This document shows positions 58,612 to 64,000 of a stretch of 64,000 nucleotides of DNA, piece after piece. The notes beneath the pieces were generated by a model, which did not search any database, had not been told where the DNA came from, and saw nothing but the letters and a program-made list of their open reading frames with translations. Where the stretch lies: contig NZ_PPHG01000019.1 of the NCBI RefSeq assembly GCF_002904295.1, positions 1 through 64,000 of the forward strand. Reading direction: 5' to 3'. How positions within the stretch are numbered: position 1 is the stretch's first letter; the number at the start of each line of letters is the position of its first letter. The stretch comes from Amycolatopsis sp. CA-128772. Lineage in GTDB: Bacteria; Actinomycetota; Actinomycetes; Mycobacteriales; Pseudonocardiaceae. The position numbers and the translations under genes are program-made.

Positions 58612-61600
58612 TCAGACGGCGCCGCCTGGCTGAGTCCATTTTTGTCCTGGACTGCCGTTGCAGTCCCAGAGCTCAAGCTGAGTGCCGTTGACAGCCGAAC
58701 CGCCAGGGTCGTCGACACAGCGTCCGGATGCGGAGTTGAGGAAACCACCGTCAAACGGTGTCCACTGCTGGTTCCGGAGCCCGGCGCAGTCGGACAGCTG
58801 CAATTTCGTCCCTCCGGACGTCCCTCCCGCAGCACTCTCCAGGCACTTCCCGAGGGAGCGCAATGAATGGTCGGAGTACACCGTCCACTGCTGGTTCGGC
58901 GCGGCGCCGGTGCAATCCCAGATGATCACCGGTGTGCCGTTGGCGACGTTACCCCCTTGGACGTCCGCGCACTTGCCCGCGATTCCCGACCTGACCGCAC
59001 CGGAACTGCCGGGTGTCGCCGTGAACCCCGGTGCCGACCACCCTTGGTTGCGGCTGCCGTTGCAGTCCCACAGCTGCAGCTGGACGCCGTTGGCGGTGTT
59101 GTCGCCCGGAACGTCCAGGCACCGGCCGGATGTGGGATTGCGGTACGAGCCGTCGTAGGTCCGCCATTGCTGGTTTCCCGCGCCGGTGCAGCTCCAGAGC
59201 AAGACCTTGATGCCGTTTGACGTTCCGGCACCTGCTGCGTCGAGACACTTGCCGAAGGCCCGTAGCGAACCATCGGTGTAGGAGCTCCACTGCTGCGCCG
59301 CGGTCGAATTGCAGTCGTAGAGCGTGACCGGAGTTCCGTCGGCGGTGCCTGCTGCCTGGACGTCCAGGCACTTGCCGGTGACGGCGGAGTGCACCGCCCC
59401 GGTCGCGACGACAGCTGGGGGGATGGCGCCGGCCGCCCACGGTGCGGTGATGTTCCAGCTGGTGTCGGCCATGAACTGAGTGGTGGTGTCCTGTGCAGCC
59501 GGCGATTTCCCGGCGCCATCCTGCCCGGCCCAGACGGCTCCGTTGGCGAGCCGCAAGAATCTGCTCGGCCGGGACCAGGAGAGCAGGGACGTACCACTGC
59601 CGGGGTTGCCGGGGATGGGGCAGAAGGTGGCGTCCCCGGCGAACGTCGACGTGCCGTCGTAGTCGGCCCTGACAACCCGCGAGTTGCTCTGTCGCAGAAA
59701 GCTTCCCGGGTAGTTGTGGGACTCGAACGAGATGCACGAACCGCCGGCCAAGCCGGTACGAACGGTGAACGTCGAGTCCTGCTTGTCCAGGTCGGAACTT
59801 CCGCTGGTGATGACGGAAGCAGTGGCCACGCCGTTCTGGTGCCGGACGAACCGGTCGGTGGAACCGGTGGTGGTGGCCTGGATCGACACGCTTCCGTTGA
59901 TCGGCAGGGAAACCTGCTGGCCGGCGAGGTCCCGTGACGCCGCGATCAGGCTCTGGTTCGCGGCCCGCACGGCCGACGGGTCGATCTTGACGACCTGCCG
60001 GTCGTACGTGGCGAAGCCGTTGCTCTCGGTTTCGACGTCGTAGGGTTCGGTGTACACAGCGGCGTTGAGACCCTTATGGACCATCAGTCCGGTCAGCGCC
60101 TTCGTCATGCCGAGAAACCTGTTGGTCAATGTGGCGGCGTCCGGCTCCATTTCGTAACCGAAGCCGCGACCCGCCTGGAATTCGTGGCCGCTGACGATAA
60201 GGCCGAGGCCGCCGTACTCACCGAGGACGTTGGCCCGGGGGCCCGTCGGTGGCGGCGAGTCGGGTCCGGTGTAAGTGTGGTAGTCCCAGACGTCGCCGTT
60301 GCCGCCGTCGGAAGCACCGCAGCAGTTCACCCCGCTCATGTTGTCCACGAGACGGCTGGGATCCCAGCTCTTGACGGTGGTCGCGACGCCGGCGGGGTCG
60401 AACGATCCCCAGCCTTCGTTCTGGTCTACCCACATGACGATCGACGGAGAATTGAGGTGCTGGCTGACGAGGTTGTGGAACTCGCTCAGCCACTGGTTTT
60501 GCGCTGCCGCGTCGGGTGGGTTGATCATCGCCGGCATGTCCTGCCACACCAGCATTCCCAGTTTGTCCGCCCAGTAGTACCAGCGTTGAGGCTCCACTTT
60601 GATGTGCTTGCGGATCAGGTTGAACCCCCAGCTCTTCTGGTGCTGGATGTCGGACCTGAGCGCGTCATCGGTCGGGGCGGTGTAGATGCCATCGGGCCAG
60701 AACCCCTGGTCGAGCATGCCGGTCTGGAACACGAAGTTGCCGTTCAGGACGATGCGGGGTACGCCGCCGACCGTCTTCAGGCCGATCGAACGCATGCCGA
60801 AGTAGCCGCCGACCGCGTCGCCGCCGCCGGCGCCGGTCAGCGTTACCGAGACGTTGTAGAGGAACGGGTCCTCAGGGCTCCACCAGTGCGGGTTCGGGAT
60901 CGGCAGGTGGATCCGGCTGCCGATGCCGCCGGAGGCCGTGGCCACGACCGTTCCGCCGTCGGGCAGCGACGCGGCCACCTGCACGCCTTGACCGCCGGTA
61001 CCGGCGCCACGCACGACGACGTCGAGAGCTTGGCCGGGAACGTCCGGGACCATCTCCAGGCTCGTGATGTGGGCGGGAGCGACCGGCTCGAGCCAGACGG
61101 TCTGCCAGATTCCCGAGGTGGCCGAGTAGAAGATCCCACCCGGTGAGGTGCGCTGCTTGCCGACCGCGCCGCTGCCCGCGTCGGTGGGGTCGTAGACGCC
61201 GACGATGATTTCGTTGGAGCCGGCGCGCAGGTAAGGCGTGATGTCGAACTGGAACGCGTCGTAGCCACCGGTGTGCGTACCGGCCTGGCTGCCGTTGACG
61301 TACACCGTCGCCTGCTGGTCGACCGCGCCGAAGTTGAGCAGCGTGCGGCGTCCGTTCCAGGCGGACGGCACGGTGAAGGATCTGCGATACCACATCCGGT
61401 CCAGATGACGCTGGATGCCCGACAGCGCCGACTCCGCCGGGTAGGGAACGTTGATCCGCTCCGGCAGCGTCTGGTTCACCGGAGGTGCTTGGCCGACCGA
61501 GGCGGTGCCGAACTGCCATTCACCGTTGAGGCTTTGCCAATCCGCGCGGGTCATCTGCGGCCGGGGGTATTCCGGCAACGGGTTGGCGATGTTCGCGGTG

Positions 61601-61776
61601 GCCGCGGCCGTCCACGGCGTCGTCATCGGCGCCGGTTTGACGGGGGCCGCGACGCTGGGAGGTGCCCCGGTCGTGAGGGTCACCGCCGTGGCGGTGACGA
61701 CCACGCCGGCCAGGGCGGCCAGTCGGCGTAACCGCGGCCGTGCGGCTGGGAAGAGTCGCGCTCTGGTCGACGGCAA
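58612..61776 (-). CDS. Secreted GH2 glycoside hydrolase with AbfB-like and two CBM13 modules
   Basis: The start is TTG at 61776, with GAGGAG just before it. The 1054-residue protein has a long Sec signal (~1-45), a sugar-binding domain (~75-225: WQSLNGEWQFGTASVG, GGYDAFQFDITPYLRAGSNE), a beta-sandwich and a TIM barrel (~330-600) with acid/base glutamate in WVDQNEGWGSF and nucleophile glutamate in NVLGEYGGLGL. An AbfB-like trefoil (~660-770: GSCISFESHNYPGSFLR) and two CBM13 trefoils (~795-915, ~930-1050; several GKCLD/GRCVD repeats) follow. GH2 enzymes are beta-glycosidases (galactosidase, mannosidase, glucuronidase); the substrate is open. The three-trefoil tail is unusual for GH2. Confidence 0.88.
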   Translation of the reverse strand: MPSTRARLFPAARPRLRRLAALAGVVVTATAVTLTTGAPPSVAAPVKPAPMTTPWTAAATANIANPLPEYPRPQMTRADWQSLNGEWQFGTASVGQAPPVNQTLPERINVPYPAESALSGIQRHLDRMWYRRSFTVPSAWNGRRTLLNFGAVDQQATVYVNGSQAGTHTGGYDAFQFDITPYLRAGSNEIIVGVYDPTDAGSGAVGKQRTSPGGIFYSATSGIWQTVWLEPVAPAHITSLEMVPDVPGQALDVVVRGAGTGGQGVQVAASLPDGGTVVATASGGIGSRIHLPIPNPHWWSPEDPFLYNVSVTLTGAGGGDAVGGYFGMRSIGLKTVGGVPRIVLNGNFVFQTGMLDQGFWPDGIYTAPTDDALRSDIQHQKSWGFNLIRKHIKVEPQRWYYWADKLGMLVWQDMPAMINPPDAAAQNQWLSEFHNLVSQHLNSPSIVMWVDQNEGWGSFDPAGVATTVKSWDPSRLVDNMSGVNCCGASDGGNGDVWDYHTYTGPDSPPPTGPRANVLGEYGGLGLIVSGHEFQAGRGFGYEMEPDAATLTNRFLGMTKALTGLMVHKGLNAAVYTEPYDVETESNGFATYDRQVVKIDPSAVRAANQSLIAASRDLAGQQVSLPINGSVSIQATTTGSTDRFVRHQNGVATASVITSGSSDLDKQDSTFTVRTGLAGGSCISFESHNYPGSFLRQSNSRVVRADYDGTSTFAGDATFCPIPGNPGSGTSLLSWSRPSRFLRLANGAVWAGQDGAGKSPAAQDTTTQFMADTSWNITAPWAAGAIPPAVVATGAVHSAVTGKCLDVQAAGTADGTPVTLYDCNSTAAQQWSSYTDGSLRAFGKCLDAAGAGTSNGIKVLLWSCTGAGNQQWRTYDGSYRNPTSGRCLDVPGDNTANGVQLQLWDCNGSRNQGWSAPGFTATPGSSGAVRSGIAGKCADVQGGNVANGTPVIIWDCTGAAPNQQWTVYSDHSLRSLGKCLESAAGGTSGGTKLQLSDCAGLRNQQWTPFDGGFLNSASGRCVDDPGGSAVNGTQLELWDCNGSPGQKWTQPGGAV

Positions 61777-61819
61777 GGGAAGCTCCTCTGCGTGGCTGAC
61801 AGTTGACGGGGCATGGTGG

Positions 61820-61840
61820 GGTCGGCACCGGGTGCCGACC
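61820..61840. terminator. Hairpin between CBM13 remnant and GH2
   Basis: GGTCGGCAC (61820-61828) pairs with GTGCCGACC (61832-61840) around CGG. It lies directly after the stop (61849) of the minus-strand CBM13 remnant and upstream of the GH2 start. It would shield GH2 from upstream read-through. Confidence 0.6.
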
Positions 61841-61848
61841 GGCCGGGC

Positions 61849-62148
61849 TCAGGAGCGGAGTGTCCAGCGCTGGTTGGCGCCGCCGGTGCAGGCCCGGATC
61901 ACCAGCTGCGTGCCAGGTGTGGTGGACGAGCCGGGATCGTCGAGGCACTTACCCGACTGCGGGTTGAGCACTGAGCCGTCGCCGCGGGGCTGCCAGGTCT
62001 GCGCGGCGCTGCCGTTGCAGTCGTACAGCTGAACCGGGGTGCCGTCGGCGGTACGCATAGAACACGGCTTGGGGGGGGCGACGGCCGGCGCGCCCGCCGG
62101 AGGTGCCACGGTCGCCGGGACCGTGGCTGGGGCGCAGTCACCGTGCAC
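61849..62148 (-). pseudogene. CBM13 (RICIN) C-terminal remnant of a lost exoenzyme
   Basis: After a degraded lead (VPATVAPPAGAPAVAPP, a proline-alanine linker) the frame reads TADGTPVQLYDCNGSAAQTW, QPRGDGSVLNPQSGKCLDDP and GTQLVIRACTGGANQRWTLR. These are the last two lobes of a CBM13 trefoil with their QxW motifs. The catalytic domain is missing. The pattern is close to the end of the gene at 63354 (GSLFNPQSARCLDVPG), so it may be a recombination leftover from that type of gene. Confidence 0.65.
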
Positions 62149-62200
62149 CCCAGCCCGAGGCTCTGTGGGTTTCCATCAGTCAACCGATCTGCTCGTGCGG

Positions 62201-63319
62201 TCAGGCGGCGTCGGCCGTCCACCTCTGGTTGGGGCCGCCGTTGCAGTCCCAGAGAACGAGCTGGGTGCCGTCGACGCCGGAGGAGGCGGGGTCGTCCAGG
62301 CATCGGCCCGATGCGGGGTTGCGGTAGCCGCCGGTGTAGGGCTGCCACTGCTGGTTGCTGCCTCCGTGGCAGTCCCAGATCGCCACCGGCGTTCCGTTCG
62401 CGGTGCCGTAGCCGGTGGCGTCGAGGCACTTGCCCAAGGCCTGCATGGTTCCGTCGGGGAAGTTGCTCCAAAGCTGGGCGATGGTGGCGTTGCAGCCCCA
62501 GATCTGCGCGATGGTGCCGTTGGCGGTGTTGCCGGCGTTGACGTCCAGGCACTTTCCGGCGATGCCCGAACGCACCGCGCGGCCGGCGGTGCCCGGTGGC
62601 TTGATCCATCCGGCGTTGTCGGCCGCCTGGATGCCCGCATCGAACGCGTCGGCCATTTTGCGGTAGCCGTTGTCGTTGGGGTGCAACGCATCGGAGAGGT
62701 CCGCGGCGGTCAGCGCGCTCATGTCGACGTAGCGGACGTGCCGGCCCGCGGCCTGTTCCTGTTGGACGATACCGGGGATGGCGGCGTTGAAGGGACCGCG
62801 CAGCGGTTCTTCGGTGGAACTGGTGGAGATGATCACCGAGCCGACCAGGACGGTCGCGTCCGGGGCCTCGCGGGTGATCTGGTCGAGCAGGGCGTGCAGC
62901 CGGTCCGGTGCCGTGGGCACCTGGTACTGCTGCCCGAGGTCGTTGGTGCCGATCTCCAGCGTGACGACGTTGGGCCGGTACCGGGCGAGGGTGTAGTCGG
63001 CGATGCCGGCGATCTGGTCGATGCGCCAGCCGGAGTGGCCCTCGTTGTCCGGATCGGCCATGTCGCCGTTGCGTCCGCTGCCGACCATGTCGACCGCGTG
63101 CCCCTCGGCCCGTAGCCGGTCGGAGAGGAACGCCCGGTAGCTGTTTCCCGTGCTGCTGCCGATTCCCCAGGTGATCGAGTCACCCAAGGGCAGCACCCGC
63201 AGCGTGGATGCTGCCGCCGTGGCTGCAGCAGGCATGCTTGCCGCCTCGGCCACCGCCGGCAGTGCGGCCGTGCACGCGAGTGCCGTGATCGTGACGCAGG
63301 CAGCTTTGAACCCGTTCAT
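62201..63319 (-). CDS. Secreted SGNH/GDSL esterase with CBM13 domain
   Basis: The 372-residue protein has a Sec signal (~1-27, AACVTITALACTAALPAVAE). An SGNH hydrolase domain (~40-235) has block I LRVLPLGDSITWG, block III EIGTNDLGQ and block V DALHPNDNGY, which give the Ser-Asp-His set. A CBM13 trefoil (~250-372) has GKCLDVN, GKCLDAT and GRCLDDP repeats. It likely removes acetyl or other ester groups from a polysaccharide to help the glycosidases. It is in line with the partial gene at 63354, 34 bases downstream of it. Confidence 0.9.
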   Translation of the reverse strand: MNGFKAACVTITALACTAALPAVAEAASMPAAATAAASTLRVLPLGDSITWGIGSSTGNSYRAFLSDRLRAEGHAVDMVGSGRNGDMADPDNEGHSGWRIDQIAGIADYTLARYRPNVVTLEIGTNDLGQQYQVPTAPDRLHALLDQITREAPDATVLVGSVIISTSSTEEPLRGPFNAAIPGIVQQEQAAGRHVRYVDMSALTAADLSDALHPNDNGYRKMADAFDAGIQAADNAGWIKPPGTAGRAVRSGIAGKCLDVNAGNTANGTIAQIWGCNATIAQLWSNFPDGTMQALGKCLDATGYGTANGTPVAIWDCHGGSNQQWQPYTGGYRNPASGRCLDDPASSGVDGTQLVLWDCNGGPNQRWTADAA

Positions 63320-63353
63320 CTTCCGTCCTCCTGCTCGCGGTGAGCGACAATTC

Positions 63354-64000
63354 CTAAGTGGACAGTCCCCATTGCTGGTTGGCGGCCGCGGTGCAGTCCC
63401 AGATCTCCACCTGGGTGCCCCAGGTGGTGGACCACCCGGGCACGTCCAGGCACCGGGCGGACTGCGGGTTGAACAGTGATCCGTCCGGACGGGGCACCCA
63501 GACCTGCGCGCCGGTGCCGTTGCAGTCGTAGAGGCTCACCAGGGTGCCGTTGGTGGTGCCGCCGCCGTTGACGTCGAGGCACTTGCCGAGGACGTGCAGG
63601 GTGTTGCCGGCCCGGTCGGTGGTCCACTGCTGGGCGGCAGTGCCGTTGCAGGTCCAGAGCTGGATCGGGGTGGCGTTCGCGCTGCTCGCGTTGCGCGCGT
63701 CCAGGCACAGGCCCCCGTAGCCGCTTACGGCGCTGGGCTGGTGGTCGGACATGGTGATCTCGAGCGAGTGGCTGCCGCTCAGGGTGGCGGGCAGGAAGTG
63801 GTCGGACCGGGCGACGCCGTCGACTTTGAAGGAGGCGATGACGTTGCCGGAACCGCGCAGGGTGACGTCGAGGTTCGCTGCCCGGTAGCGCAGCCCGGAC
63901 AGGGTCACCTCGCCCCAGCCCCACGGCAGCGTCGGTGTCCAGGTGATGCCGTCCGGGGTGAGGTTCATCCCGAACAGGCCGTCGTTCACCATCCGCAGGT
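63354..64000 (-). CDS. C-terminal part of a secreted glycoside hydrolase with CBM13 (5' end beyond window)
   Basis: The frame is open to the window edge. The first ~75 residues seen (GITWTPTLPWGWGEVTLSGL, RYRAANLDVTLRGSGNVIAS, FKVDGVARSDHFLP) form the small C-terminal beta-sandwich found after barrel catalytic domains of GH65/GH95-like (alpha/alpha)6 enzymes. A CBM13 trefoil (~80-212) with GLCLDARN, GKCLDVNG and ARCLDVPG repeats ends at the stop 63354. The catalytic part is outside the window, so the substrate cannot be named. Confidence 0.75.
   Translation of the reverse strand, partial: LRMVNDGLFGMNLTPDGITWTPTLPWGWGEVTLSGLRYRAANLDVTLRGSGNVIASFKVDGVARSDHFLPATLSGSHSLEITMSDHQPSAVSGYGGLCLDARNASSANATPIQLWTCNGTAAQQWTTDRAGNTLHVLGKCLDVNGGGTTNGTLVSLYDCNGTGAQVWVPRPDGSLFNPQSARCLDVPGWSTTWGTQVEIWDCTAAANQQWGLST

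Noticed and set aside
1..64000. tRNA, rRNA, CRISPR arrays, phage genes, biosynthetic PKS/NRPS genes
   Set aside because: Looked for by eye and not seen; no cloverleaf with a clear T-loop, no regularly spaced repeats, no structural phage or assembly-line genes.

Overview
The base composition (very GC-rich), the heavy use of GTG/TTG starts with GTGA/ATGA stop-start overlaps, and the gene families present (GAF-ANTAR protein, BlaI/M56 pair, HsaABC-like enzymes, CBM13 'ricin' exoenzymes) point to a soil actinomycete, most likely a Pseudonocardiaceae such as Amycolatopsis or a close relative. The genus is an inference from style, not from a search. No rRNA, tRNA or CRISPR array was seen.

Region 1 (1-7.4 kb) is eroded. 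It holds a frameshifted TetR gene, a frameshifted class III CoA-transferase, a fumarylacetoacetate hydrolase (FAH)-family gene fused by deletion to another TetR fragment, and a GAF-ANTAR pseudogene. An intact BlaI/M56 pair follows, then a frameshifted DedA gene, an intact PAP2 phosphatase, and an antiporter fragment that runs into a decayed transposase.

Region 2 (7.4-37.8 kb) is a catabolic supercluster for aromatic or other cyclic acids. It has two flavoprotein hydroxylases, a two-component HsaA/HsaB-like hydroxylase, three VOC (extradiol-type) proteins, two FAH hydrolases, two alpha/beta hydrolases, an HpcH-type aldolase, three paralogous imidazolonepropionase-like amidohydrolases (one with a Tat signal), three ACMSD/resorcylate-decarboxylase-like amidohydrolases, an aromatic-acid MFS importer and an acetoacetyl-CoA synthetase. 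Regulators are MarR, three GntR and one LysR. Several divergent promoters carry clear dyads, and one motif (TATATgTGATAA) is shared by three promoters. Two patches (20.2-21.1 kb and 22.3-23.4 kb) are mosaics of broken genes. A perfect 15-bp-stem hairpin at 37.8 kb closes the region.

Region 3 (37.8-64 kb) is dominated by secreted polysaccharide-degrading enzymes. A five-gene operon (GH13 glucosidase, sugar-binding lipoprotein, two permeases, GH87-like alpha-1,3-glucanase) faces a LacI regulator across a palindromic operator. Further on lie a GH64 beta-1,3-glucanase, a GH76 alpha-1,6-mannanase, a GH2 enzyme, an SGNH esterase and the end of another hydrolase, most with CBM13 (RICIN) tails. Together the predicted substrates (alpha-1,3-glucan, beta-1,3-glucan, alpha-mannan) match the layers of a fungal cell wall, so I read this as a fungal-wall-lysis island. 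A site resembling the DasR (GlcNAc-sensing) operator lies upstream of GH64. An SRPBCC-acyl-CoA synthetase fusion and a TetR/MFS pair interrupt the island. A promoter-operator module (GGAACGTCTACGTTCC, then 29 nt, then CATACT) occurs three times, one copy in front of a broken duplicate of the MFS gene.
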